From positions 1 through 45,263 of the forward strand of contig MU400779.1 of the NCBI GenBank assembly GCA_022578965.1: DNA of 45,263 nucleotides, written 5' to 3'. The notes under the pieces are model-generated. The model ran no database searches. It saw only the letters and a list, made by a program, of their open reading frames with translations, and was not told the origin of the DNA. Each line of letters begins with the position of its first letter. Position 1 is the stretch's first letter. This DNA is from Xylaria sp. FL1777 (Eukaryota; Ascomycota; Sordariomycetes; Xylariales; Xylariaceae). The position numbers and the translations under genes were made by a program. Below are positions 34,173 through 45,263 of the stretch, one piece after another.

Positions 34173-36556
34173 CTAGATGCCACTCAGCAGCTTCGATAGC
34201 TTCGCAAAGTTGGGAGAACCTAGGCCAGTGACCGGATCCCACCCTACGGAAGCCTTGAAGCCCACCGTGTCGCATCCAGGGTTGCTTCCTTCCGTGACAT
34301 CATTGAAGACTTCGGGGTGGGCATACAAGGTGGGGTTCACGAAGCCGAGAGTTGACTTGTTAGCCTTGAGGCGTTCCTCGTTGATGAGCGTGAGGACGGC
34401 ACCCCAGACCGGAGCTGACAACGACGTGCCACCCACGAGGTACCACTCGCCGCCGCCAAGGACAAGCTGACGGTCGCCCACTGCACCGACATCGGGGTAT
34501 GCTCGGCCCAGGCGGTTGTAGACGCCGTTTTTGATATGCGAGAAGTCCCCATCGCGCGGGAACTGGCTATAGCTCTCGAATGGAAGCGTCTTGCCGACCG
34601 TGTTCACGTATTGGTTCACCTGCGACGCCTGGTACGACGGCTGCGGGAAGACATTGCTAAAGCCTCCACCGCTAGGGAACCGCGCTGTCGCCACCTCCTT
34701 CAGTTTCTCATACGGCGCTTCGGCTGTGCTGTTCGAAAAGCGATCCCATTCGGTGCTGCCGACCGATAAGACGTACGGGCACGAGCTGGCATAATCCGGA
34801 TAGAACACTTCAGAGCCGTCCGCCTTAGTTGGGCAGTAGCCATTGTCGCCCACGCCGGAATCACCCGATGATATTACGGTAGTTGTGCCTTGAAGGGCGA
34901 GTCTGCGTTGGATTAGAGGTTTGTCTTGTGTGCGTGACATATAGGGAATTTGGACTCCCCGAGGAAACAGCATGAGCCTTGGGGGTCGCGAATATGGGAA
35001 TATTCAGGACGAATATATGGAAGTGGGGATTGACTCACTTCAACCACTCGGAACATTGACGCTTCATGTAGAAATCTGGCAAGTCGGCTTCGCCACCTCC
35101 GTACGAGATCGAAATGACGTTGGTTGGCTTGTACACGCCGCACTGGAGCTTGCCCGTGTAGCCCCCCAGGTTATTGTCCGGGTATGGTGGATCCTCACAC
35201 TCGGGGGTGTCGCAGTTCCCTTTCTCGCCGAAGGCCGCATACGTACAGTAGGAGCCGTCGATGGCGTCTAAGAACGTGTTCCAGAAGCCATTGAAAGTAT
35301 AGTTGTGCTCGTAATATTCGTCATCAGTTTGGTACAAGACCAAGCCTTGCGGCCAAATGAGAGGCCACGAAGAGTCGAAATCCAACGATGTTTCAATTCC
35401 AACCTCAAGGGGATAAGGCGATGGTGTCTCAATAGATCCGATAGCCCCATCGATCAAGCGCTCTTCGGGGTAGGTACCTGTTGGGACATTCAAACCACTG
35501 GCATTCGTTAGTTGTTAAATTGGAACTGCAGGTTTTTCTAGACCTACGGATAGAGAGTTTCAAAGAACACATCCAAGTCCTTTTTGCTGTAATGGTCGTC
35601 TATACTTTCAAAAATGCCAAGTTTGTTTCCAGGAAAGTTAGTCGACCCTTGAGGTATGTTGTATTGAGCTATACAATCACATCAGCATCACGAATAGATA
35701 ACAAGCATCACGAGCTTACCTCTGGTGCATTCGGCAGTAACGTAGATAGAGCACGTAGTTGAGTTTGGTTCAGGGAATACTGGCAGCTTGGTAATGAAAG
35801 GCCGTACATCATTCTTGAAGCTCCTGCGCTTCATCTTTTTCTCCTTGGCTGCATGCTGCCTCGAACGTAATCTGACACCTGGGGTCACGTAGTCAATGTG
35901 TTCTTGGATCTTTGAAGGAACATGATAGGATTCGGTAGACATGTCATTGCTCCCGTCAGAGTGCTCCCATATATAAAAGTCTGCGAATAGTAAATCTTCA
36001 ACCTCATCCGTTGTCGCGTCAAATTGAATCCACTAGTAACGCTGTGTGTTAGCCTCGATAAGATTAACATCATCAACCAAGGGCTTCTATTGTTGAATTA
36101 CCTGTTTATTAGCCGAGAGAGAAATACGGTCTGTGGAAATGCCTGCGCTCTGTAACCAATCTCGAATGACACCGACACTGGATTCATGAGGAGCGAAAAA
36201 ATCGACGACTTCTTGGGCGCTCATATGCTTTCCGTAATTCTGGGATTCAGGGTTTGAGCTTGTACTAGATTAATCCTATGCCCTATTTGCCGCATATTAT
36301 AGAGCTTCTCTTACATGTCCATCAGCTTGTCGTGGCCAGCGTCCAAGTTGAGTTGCTTCAAGCCAATACGCATAGGAAGAACGGCATCGGCGGGCACCTT
36401 CGCCTTTTTAGTCCACATATGACCCCAATGAGAAGCATGGCGCTCGTGAAGGATATGAGTTGACGGAACCTCACGCCGCTTCAGAGTGACTGGGCTGGCC
36501 ACAGCCCTTAGGGCTAGTCCAGCCGTGAAAGCTGTCAGAAGAGAACCGCTAAACAT
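34173..36556 (-). CDS. Secreted S53 peptidase (sedolisin; tripeptidyl-peptidase-like), six exons
   Basis: Exons are 36556-36315, 36258-36102, 36032-35720, 35668-35548, 35497-35039 and 34902-34173, with introns of 56, 69, 51, 50 and 136 nt. The join is in frame for 673 residues. The signal peptide is MFSGSLLTAFTAGLALRAVAS. An activation prodomain carries NPESQNYGKHMSAQEVVDFF, WIQFDATTDEVEDLL and YHVPSKIQEHIDYVTPG. The mature catalytic part contains LGIFESIDDHYSKKDLDVFF. Candidate catalytic residues are Glu313 and Asp317 (GIETSLDFD), oxyanion Asp445 (SSGDSGVG) and Ser591 (GGTSLSAP). The C-terminal DVTEGSNPGC...GWDPVTGLGSPNF resembles the sedolisin calcium site. Sedolisins are acid-active secreted serine peptidases that remove tripeptides or cut internally. 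The basic KKMKRR stretch lies near the pro/mature junction. All key residues are present, so it is probably functional. Confidence 0.93.
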
Positions 36557-37488
36557 TGCTACAATCTACAGCTGATGGACAGAAAGTCCAGCAGATAGGA
36601 ATACAATGGAACCCATTTAGTCGAGGTAGGCCTTTATATTACCTGGTGGGTGAGTACCGCTCAAGCAGTGCCATGTCGTCAGCATGCAGCGCGCATTAAT
36701 TGCGTCTTTACCCTAGAATCAGTTATTCCCATGCAAAGCGCGGATTCGCTGGAGTTCATTAACTAGTGTGGCTCTCTGATCATCTTATCGGCCAAGCTTC
36801 TCTGGAAATATATATATTCCCATGATCTATTAACCATGGCGCCATCTCCTGCTATCTCACCTTCTATTTAAGGCTAGGAAGTTGCCTAGATAGGATATCC
36901 ACCGTTGTGATCAGCAGCTCGTGCAGGGCGCGTATGTAGTGTATAGTTTGTTCCCCTTGCAACTCGTAGCTCTACCGACCGTATCTACCTCCTTAATTCA
37001 TCTCAATAAGCCTTGTGTGTCGCCCGGTTGACCAAGCAGGCTAAATGGAACGGATCTATGGGGTTGGCAAGCCCACATTGTGAGGTTCAAGCTTTTCCAA
37101 GACATTAGCACTGCACTTTTAAAAGCTTGTCTCAACCACAACCAGAATACACAATATAGGAACTAAGCCTTTAGTTGTTTCCCAGAGTGCAAAGGTAGTT
37201 TTATAAGATTATGCGCCATAATGAAGACCTTTACAATAGTTCTGTTTTCAATGCGTGCATACTGCGTACTTGACAGCATAGTTTAAGCAGCTAGGTTAAA
37301 ACACTTTAGCACGATTTATTAAGATTAATCTGATGCCAATACATCCCATTTCTTGCATAATTATAACCGAACACATCATGCTTTGTCAAATTGCTGACAG
37401 ATCAAATCTCTTTTAGTGTATAATACGATTCCCTACGCTTAGAGCACTGATGACCCCCAGCCTGCGGAGTTTACTCTGATTCTCTGAT
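36557..37488. other. Gene-free region upstream of the sedolisin gene
   Basis: No supported gene. The first 100-300 bp should include the promoter of the minus-strand peptidase gene. No specific site could be assigned. Confidence 0.5.
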
Positions 37489-37881
37489 TCACTCATACTT
37501 CATCGGACATTTGTCCCTTTTCTTCAATTTCGCCTTGATCTCCAATTCCTTCTGCATGCGCTTTTCTTTCCTCCGGCGCTCACTCTCAGCCAAGTCACAC
37601 CTCAAATAAGTTCCAGCTATGTAGTGCTTCACATCGAGCTGCATCGCTGGGCTAACGGCAGGCGGGTAGTTCCCGTTGACGGTTCTCCATGGTCTTTTGT
37701 CGTACTATACCTACTATAGATCTTATTCAAGACCTTACCTAGGTAGTATCCTAGTGTACAACTCTGCGGACTTCGGCTTTAGAGGGGGAGATCTTCCTTC
37801 GCTTACATCTTTTGTGGTAGTCTCCATGATGATTGTCGTTGTAGAGACTCCAGTGCCTGTGCTGCTTCGGTCTTTACCATT
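37489..37881 (-). other. Possible 3' exons of an unrecognised or decaying gene
   Basis: Two segments read in the same phase on the minus strand: 37881-37807 (25 codons, preceded by CAG and followed by a GTAAGC donor) and 37704-37489 (71 codons plus stop, preceded by TATAG). The second ends in a basic coiled-coil-like tail (SERRRKEKRMQKELEIKAKLKKRDK). Upstream, another open segment contains WLRHHPGRMREVYSSKVDLLE but does not join in phase by the obvious GTGAGT donor. I do not recognise the protein. It may be a real gene with unseen 5' exons or a relic. Confidence 0.3.
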
Positions 37882-40800
37882 CTGTCGATAACATTACCAC
37901 CACATTTTCTATCACAATTTGATTAGATTATTCTATTCTAATTGTACTCACTTTCGAGAAGGTCGACTTTGCTAGAGTACACCTCGCGCATTCTCCCAGG
38001 ATGGTGTCTGAGCCATGGTACCAAATGGACCCAAAATCTTACTACCAGCCATAAGCGATAATTCTAATTCTATGGTTTCAGGCCTCCTCTTGGAAAGAAA
38101 ACGAAGTAAGAGATCGTACCAATGACTTGGTAACATATGATAAAATGGAATCACTTCTGGAAACTGACTATTAACTCTAGTGTTCAGGTTCATTAGACGA
38201 TTGATGTTATTGTCGTAACCGGCCGAGCTAAACGGAATTTTGTTTTGATACCGGTCTGTAGTCAAACAGTCAAAAAATCCCCTTCATTGCCTCCCTTGCG
38301 AAGCGACCTTCTATAGGTCTATATGCTTCGTCAAGAAAGAGCATACAACCAGTTACTTTGGCGAATATCTTTAGAACCTCGTATCCCGTCTGGCCTAGGT
38401 ATTGTCCGATGAGATGAGTCACAAAGCATTCCACCACTTTCGCCTCGCTAAGTAGTCGGAGATAACAATAATTTTATTATTCTCCTCGCCGTGTTGGCTT
38501 TTACAGAATCTAGAGGCGTATTAGTCCTAGCTATATCCTACGTGTTGTGAAAGACTATTATTATCTGGTAGCTTACCGAACTAATGGCCGACGGGAACCT
38601 GTGAACCAGTTTTCTCGTCAGGCAACCCGAGCCTCTTCATGTTCTGAACCTCTTATTTATATGCCTCTAGTTGCTAATACCCTCGTAATGCTATTTAGCT
38701 CTACTGGCGTACGAGAGAGCTCGGTTAAAAGTTGCTAAAGTGTTCAACTTCATAGCTTGCTTTCTCATAAATCCTTTATAGCCTGTCATTGATGCTCAAT
38801 GGTATCAACAGTAGCTGGTTCAAGGTCTCTATATCCGGAAGCCTTTCGTTCTTTGCTCTCCTGTCAGGTGATATAATCGCATATAGACCCCTAGGGTCTG
38901 CAGGAGTCCAGGAACTAAGAAGAGGAAATAAATCCAAGGCTTCAATGAGAATATCATGTCCAGGTGTTATTAATAAACCCCAGGGGCCAATTGACAAACT
39001 TACATACACTCATATATGGCTACTAACCCTTCACCCACACACTATGTGACTGCGTAGGGCTATTTATTCGCCCCGGGACAATACCCTCTGACATCTCCCT
39101 TCTTTAATAAGCAAGTCTAGCAAGGATAGGGTCAATAATAGGAGAATAATGACTGGCACAGAAATATATAAGGGCCTCAGTGTAAAGGATTTAGAAAGGT
39201 TGGCTCGAATAATGACACCTGTTTGGAAATATAGGTTTTCTACAGGAGGGAAACTCTGGGCCTATCCGGAACTAGTCACCGAAAGGGACAAATAAAATAC
39301 TTTGAAAAGTTTATTCATCAAGAGAACGAATTATTATCATATGATCCGGTTACTTCTCACACTTGGTGAGGAGTCGTCATAGATCGTGGCTCTTAATTTT
39401 ACAGCATCAAATAATCCATTCATCACTACTTTTAGATGCGCTTGTGATTGTATTTATATTGCTCATCATGATCAACGAATTGCGTAGTAAGGGGCCGAGA
39501 GTTTTCCACTCATGACTACATATTACTAGCACGAAATTTCCTAAGTTTCTATAAGCAAAATTTAGTGTGTAACATGAACCGCAAAAAATGACGAAGGATA
39601 GAAGCATCGAGTTCATCATCGGATGTTCGATGGGTGTCAGACTCATCTGGCTTACTTCTTGTCTGTATTCTTCGTTACCATCTCTCAGGATCGTTCATAA
39701 TCCCCTACAGCTCGTTTAGATAGCCTCCTGCCTAAAATCTGTCAATATAAATAATATAGCAAGTATGGTCCTCCAAAAGGGTTGCGTGGACTGTAGTTAC
39801 ACAAGTATGTCCCCAGCAGGAATTCCCAGAGACGATTTCAACATCTCAACAAAGTCTTCGACAATGTTCTGAGTGGTACCTGGAAATGTGGATAGCAAAC
39901 GATTGAAATTTTCTAAATGGCATTTGATGGCAGCAAGATAAAACAACTGTCTAGAAAAGCTAGCTTCTTCAAAAGCTGTGTAGGAAGTATTGTATAGAGC
40001 CTTACTTTTCAATAACTCATTATGATTTCTAAATATAACCGTCTTGGACTAACTTCATTTCTTGTTATCGTTAACTGATTGTTTACGACTTGTAACATAC
40101 GCCACAGATTCTCTAAAAACAAGGATGTTCTCCATAGCGTCGCAAGGCTATAGGATACCGTATCTATCTGTCCGCAATCTCATAGCTGGAAGACCAAGCC
40201 CTCTAGCCTTCCTGCCCTAGTGGCCATTTCAGGGGAAGCTTGGTCTACGACCTTGTTGATAGTGACAGTGATGACATGTACTACAGCGGATCTACACTTA
40301 TCGTCCTTCGGGACGTGTATCTTTAGCTAAGTGGTAATGCGGAGATCGTGATTTTTCCCAACCGTTTGGCTACAAGAGTGAGATATGATTAAACTGCGCA
40401 GTACCGGAAATGCAAGCTACAGGTAGACACAAGATGTCCGAATCCGCAAGCAGCCAGCTGTTTTAAGCACCACTGACGGCATTTACTTTGGAGGCTTTGG
40501 CAGTGCTGGAGATTGCATTCGTAAACTATGTGCGTATTCTGAACTGCGCGTACGTAAATCTTTACTAGCTGCAATTTAATCCATCTATAATTACCGTATC
40601 GGACCCAGCAACTCTAGAGGAAGATGGCATGGTGATATCTCAAGGCCTAGTCCTGGAAATTAAAATAGGTCTTGAGGTAGTGGTGAGATTGCGAAGAGCG
40701 ACCATCTCCCTCGTCTTTGGATTCCATATATTCCATAGTTCATCACCGCATACCACATTCGGAGGACTTTCAAGATGTTTACGCGGGCCTTGTCCACAAG

Positions 40801-43095
40801 TACTGACTTAAATAAGAAACATAATATTCAGATGAGTTAGAGAGGTTCGCCTCCACTAACTCATTACCGAAGTGAAGCAAGTAAGCCGTCTGAACCTGGA
40901 ATCCTATCGAGCAAGAATTAGGCCACTGTAACTTAGAAAGCGAACAGGACAGGCCTGCTTGGCCCTTTCAAGTTCCTGGAAGGGTCTTTGGGCTGCCAAG
41001 TCTAAACTGAGCTTTGAGTGTTTGACTAGCAAGGACAACTGTGACGAAGATTGCGAGACATATCCGTTAATATGAACAACCTCCAACGGGTCCCATATCT
41101 CACGGAAGACTTCTCGTTTGATTGCATTGCATGTAGCCCTGAGTGTGGATACTGTGGTCACTGCATAGAAAGCAGGTTTCTGTCGCACAATAAAGGTCAT
41201 AGTTACGATACGTCCAATTACATTCACCTGTCCTAATACCGCTGAGGGTATCTTTTCTTGCGTGTTCGCCATAGACAGCTTGACAAGATGACACAATCTA
41301 AGACTTCATCGTATTGATCCTCAAGTGCGCAGGGTGCTTATCTCTAATATGAACTACTAGCTACTTGAAGTCTTTGCTGTAACAATTATACTAATTGGAG
41401 TTTGCTGTGACACACTGGATGAGCTCTCGGCGTGAGGAATTCTTGCGGGAGATTGTTAGCGCAGCTATAAGTAGGATTGCTAATGCCCTGATCCTGTGGA
41501 AGTCAGCCACTGCTACCACCTGAGTTGTTTCGAAAGGCCCCCTTGACCCGAGGATATGCAGGAGACCGTGCGCTCGGCTACTTCGGCCAATGGCCAATGG
41601 AAGCACCATTAACGCCGTCGACACCATACCCAGGGCTGTAGACTGCTGTTTAGGAGGGGTCAAGGCCACTGCGTGTTGGTCTAGATACGCGTTTGGCAGC
41701 GTCCTGTCGTCAACTTGAAATGGTCGACTAGTCGGTAAGAATATAAAGTATTGGGGGGGGGGGGGGGGGGGAACTGGTTGAATGAGCCGGGAGTTGTTTG
41801 GATTGCCGTTTGGTCTATACTTCAGCTTATTTTGGGGAGAGGGGTGGGCGATGGGATTTTCGGGTTGTGTACTGACCTATGCGTACACATGAAGGAAAGC
41901 AAGTAAGAGACAAGAGACGGATACGTGCTGACTGCTTCCCGTTCAGTGGCAAGCTGCCGATTGGTGGAACTGCACAGTGCACAAACTTGGTCATTATTCC
42001 ATACAGTGCTGATTGCCCAGTGCAAATAACTTTCGCAGGCTAGCCTGAGTACCTATTCAGGTCCTTGCGTTGGTCTTGACCCTGCCAAGGAAATACATGT
42101 AGTCAACAGCTTACGCAGTTTGAAGGCTGTGTCTATCTAGATAGTGCTAGAATAAGTTTCATGTATTTCTCGACGCATGTCCTGGCCGTGCAAACACGGA
42201 AGGAAAAGAAGCAAAAGAGCAAGACATTAGTAGCAGAGCGAGGAGGGAGTTTTGTCTTGGAGATCAGGGGTCAGGAAATTGACCAACGGGCTGCACATCA
42301 TCTCGCAGGGCCTATTTCGGTATATGTTTGTTTGAATGGGTTCCAAAATCAGATAGGCTCTTTCTAGGTAGCCCTTGCCTTGCCTCGTAGTATAAATTCA
42401 AGACGTCAAGTCAACTTGAAGACACGGGTGGGCAAGATGAGCTGCTCACAAGTTAGTCTTTATTGTAGCAAATCCTTCCAGTTTGCCGAGGACCCTGAAG
42501 TGGACTAAATCTAGACGAGTAGGTCCCATGATCATGATTTCCACTTCAAACATGTTGATATACAGATAGTGTGGTGTATAATGCACACTACACCCTCTTT
42601 GGTGTAGCGTAGGCGTTATTAGGGACATCCAGATGTACAATATCGTGTCTTGGTGAGCCCTTTGTTTAGGGACCTCTTTATCTTCTTGGGCCCCTCCCTT
42701 AGCTCTGTGGGCTACGAAGAGGCGTTCGACTGAGACTTGATGAACATGTCTTGATCCTCCTGGCATTGCGCAAGATGACTTGCAGCTAAGAGCCGCTGGA
42801 GAATGAGGTCGACGTCCTGTAGTAATAGAGTCATCGAAAACTGACGATCGTCACAAGCAGCTTCTTCAAGTTCATGTGAATGCAATCGCTATTTATTTTC
42901 TCAGAGAAGCAAATGCCTGTAGGCACGGTATCATATCCATATCCAAATCTTCTAACGCCAAACCTATTCCCTGTAGCATAAAACCACCAGAGCGCTGCCA
43001 ATATCCCTAAATCAGCACTCTGGTTGAAGAGAGAATAAACAACATTAAAAAAGCCATTGTTTTGTTTGTTTGTTTGTAGTATAAGGTTTGGAATA
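37882..43095. other. Gene-poor region with scattered minus-strand open segments
   Basis: No complete gene supported. Several minus-strand segments look faintly coding but are interrupted: 37972-38265, 38776-39009 (SIGPWGLLITPGHDILIEALDLF), 39407-39646 (hydrophobic), 39797-40012 (helical) and 40904-41272. None shows a family motif. They may be parts of one or more decayed genes. A 19-G homopolymer lies at 41753-41771. The 41900-43080 part is ordinary intergenic sequence. Confidence 0.4.
41753..41771. repeat. Poly-G homopolymer (19 G)
   Basis: An uninterrupted run of nineteen G on the plus strand follows TATAAAGTATT and precedes AACTGG. Its length is likely to vary or to be a sequencing artefact. 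No gene spans it. Confidence 0.9.
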
Positions 43096-43920
43096 TCACC
43101 CCCAGGTACCATGCACTTTGCCACGCCGTGTCCTCGACTTCACTCCGATATCCCCGTTCCTCGTTAGAGTCCTCCATCGCCTCTCTACCCCGTTCTCACT
43201 CTTGCCTACCCTGCGCGCGCATTCCTGCCACTCCGATTTGGAAAGTTTGAGCTTTTCAAAGATTAGTTCTACGAGGATACGGTCATCCTCTAGACTCCAT
43301 CGCTCACCATCCTCCTCCTCTTCTACCCCCGTGCCCTCTTTCCTGATCTCTTCTTCGGTAGGTTCGTGCAATTCGTGGAAATCGGAGCGCTCGAGGCCGC
43401 GTGGTAGGTCAGCTGGAGCGATGCGAGCCCGTTTAGGGGTGGTAGGGTTGGTTGTAGCCTGCCGCGAATCTACCAGTTCCTCCACGTCGGTGTTGCTAAT
43501 GTCCAGGTCGCTATCGACATCGTCATTACGACCCATCTCGTCGTCAAGCGTGCGACGTCGCTTATTGAGGCCTCGAGGAGGCGCAGTGGGTCGCTTGCGA
43601 ATCTTCAAGCGCTGATCTCGGCTGCCGGCCGTGCTTTGTTGCGGGCGTGGCCGTAGGCGCATCTTGATAGGGGGGAAGGGCGCATGGCCCATTGGCGGTG
43701 TGGGTAATGCCGATAATGGCTGCTCGAGGGGATGCGCAGGCATAGGGGAAGGCGATCTCAGCATGGATTGAAGTGCGCGGCACGAGTGGACGATGGTGCC
43801 GAAGGTGGTATGGGGGGTTGTGGGAGGGCTGGCGGGTGGCGAGGCGAAGAGCGAGGACTGCAGTCGGGTGACGGGTGGGCGCGACATATCGCATGATGAA
43901 AGCGCCGAGGGCATCAGCAT
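43096..43920 (-). CDS. Myb/SANT-like nuclear protein
   Basis: A single-exon frame of 274 residues from ATG 43920. The frame is open further upstream to 44073 but without an ATG, so the start is the first credible one. The N-terminal half is Pro/Ser/Thr-rich and disordered. A basic stretch KIRKRPTAPPRGLNKRRR is a probable nuclear localisation signal. An acidic EEEEDGE segment precedes the C-terminal domain: GERWSLEDDRILVELIFEKLKLSKSEWQECARRVGKSENGVERRWRTL. Its spaced tryptophans (W...W...W) fit a Myb/SANT-like helix-turn-helix. The likely role is a chromatin or transcription factor; targets are unknown. Confidence 0.8.
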   Translation of the reverse strand: MLMPSALSSCDMSRPPVTRLQSSLFASPPASPPTTPHTTFGTIVHSCRALQSMLRSPSPMPAHPLEQPLSALPTPPMGHAPFPPIKMRLRPRPQQSTAGSRDQRLKIRKRPTAPPRGLNKRRRTLDDEMGRNDDVDSDLDISNTDVEELVDSRQATTNPTTPKRARIAPADLPRGLERSDFHELHEPTEEEIRKEGTGVEEEEDGERWSLEDDRILVELIFEKLKLSKSEWQECARRVGKSENGVERRWRTLTRNGDIGVKSRTRRGKVHGTWG

Positions 43921-44830
43921 CGTAGCGACAGATGTGTCGATGTGTCTCTTTGTTTCCGTGCGCGAGGATGCTTCTCTGCCTTGTCTCGTCTTGTGTCGAG
44001 AACGAAAGCTAAGGGACAATCCGGACAACCCGGACAGCCTGGACACTCCTAATGCGACCGAGGCAAGGTTCACGCAGGTGGCCAGACAATCCTAGGTCTT
44101 GTTGGTTGCTGTTCTTGTAATGCGCAAATCTGATCGCAATCGCTGGCGACGAGCAATTTAACCACGATCTATTGTAGACGTTGGAGAAGAGCTAGCTGAT
44201 TCTATACGTGAGAAGGCCGATTGAAGCAATTATTTTTCAGTCTGTTTGGCTCACGACGAGGGCGTAAGATTCTGAGGGTGAGGTGAGAGGGTGGGAATGT
44301 TGAGAAGAGTTGCGACCGGGGGAACCGATGGATAGGCAGGAATACTATACCTAATAAGACGGGAGGGGAGGGAGAATGGTGTAGCGTAGCAGAGTACACT
44401 AACCTAAGTAGCTGTACTATGTACGTAGTAAAGTGCGCGCAGGGCATTTCCAGGAGAGCTCCCTGTCCCAAAAGCGGGGCCGCATGATTCAAAGGGGTAC
44501 GTACCCATCTGCACACACTTGATCTTTTCGGTCAGAAAGGCGGGACGTATAGGTGTATGACCAATCAGCAATAAGTCGCAAAGCAGACACTTCAGTTTTG
44601 TGCTAGTCTAATGCAGTATGCTATATACCTACTGCCCTGGTAGTACCCAGGGGCCACGAGTGTACAAGTACCAAGTGTACGTGAATTTGATCAGAAGAAC
44701 ATAGGTATCATGGGTTTATCTGCTACGCACAGCTCAGGTCATCACCCGGGGATGTGGCTTCTAGGCAGCACAGGCCATGGTGTACACCGTGCGACAGTTG
44801 CTGTGCAGGAACCTAAGGAGCACGAACTAG
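43921..44830. other. Intergenic region before the distal AT-rich block
   Basis: No gene supported. It presumably holds the promoter of the minus-strand Myb-like gene. The open frames here (for example 44202-44516) lack motifs. A TACCTACTGCCCTGGTAGTACC-like inverted motif is near 44625-44650. Confidence 0.5.
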
Positions 44831-45263
44831 CTCTACTTAAATTAGTAGTATTTATACATAGTTTTTTAGTACTATACTTAAGAAATGTTTTTTTTTTAAT
44901 ATTTACTTTTTTAAGTATAAACTTAATTTTATATAATAATTATAAAGTTTTAAGCTAGTATTTAAAAAGTATAAATAGCTATTTAAGCAGCTTTATAGTA
45001 TTATATTTTAAATAAACTTTTATATAATATATTAATACTTTATTTATTTTTTATTTTATTTTTTAATTTTATTTTTATTTTATATACTTTAATATTAATT
45101 TAATAAAATAGCTAAAAATAACAATAAAATTATAAAGCTTAACTTTAAAAGTAATAATTTAATTAAACTAATAATTAATAATACTATTAAAAATATTTAT
45201 AAATATATTAATTAATTTATAATTAATTTATAATTATAATTTAATAAAATTAAAGCTATATTA
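44831..45263. repeat. AT-rich, RIP-like block (right edge)
   Basis: Composition switches near 44830 to strongly AT-rich sequence with TA, TTTAAA and AGCT words, like the left-edge block, and continues to the window end. No gene. Confidence 0.75.

Noticed and set aside
1..45263. CRISPR arrays, rRNA genes, intact transposon terminal repeats
   Set aside because: I looked for regularly spaced repeats, rRNA-like sequence and long matching termini and found none. Long diverged terminal repeats could be missed by eye.

Overview
The window is nuclear DNA from a filamentous ascomycete (Pezizomycotina, probably a Sordariomycete). Signs of this are short GT-AG introns of about 50-140 nt, a large killer-toxin-like GH18 chitinase beside a multi-LysM protein, a DUF3435-type gene, and AT-rich blocks at both ends that resemble mutated (RIP-like) compartments. 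No bacterial, viral or organellar genes were seen.

Layout. 1-3240: AT-rich block with no gene. 3.5-7.2 kb: a putative six-hairpin-glycosidase-like protein and a GC-rich F-box-like/TPR protein. 7.2-10.0 kb: no supported gene. 10.04-11.1 kb (minus): tRNA-Gly(GCC) and a protein with an HELKH zinc-protease motif. 12.07-21.19 kb: a divergent pair, an eight-module LysM protein (minus, 3 exons, 864 aa) and a six-exon chitinase (plus, 1793 aa) with two type-1 chitin-binding modules, a GH18 domain with an intact catalytic motif, and several dibasic sites. 23.4-26.15 kb (minus): a frame-broken DUF3435/FluG-like gene (the tyrosine-recombinase-like family that includes Starship captains), with C-terminal zinc fingers and an SH3 domain. 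A tRNA-Gly-like fragment lies 440 bp upstream of it.

27.4-33.0 kb is a conserved housekeeping block: S-adenosylmethionine synthetase (minus, 3 exons), the GPN-loop GTPase GPN3 (plus, 2 exons) and the nuclear-envelope protein APQ12 (minus). 34.17-36.56 kb (minus) is a complete six-exon S53 sedolisin-family peptidase. 36.6-43.1 kb is gene-poor with scattered open segments. A Myb/SANT-like nuclear protein lies at 43.1-43.9 kb (minus), and AT-rich DNA resumes at about 44.83 kb.

Functionally, the LysM protein and the chitinase share a roughly 600-bp intergenic promoter and probably act together on chitin outside the cell. The main hypothesis is that the DUF3435 gene and the 18-bp tRNA-Gly repeats at 10.09 and 26.58 kb mark a decayed integrative element spanning about 10.1-26.6 kb. 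This is inference and is unproven. All exon models were built by eye from splice consensus and reading-frame continuity.
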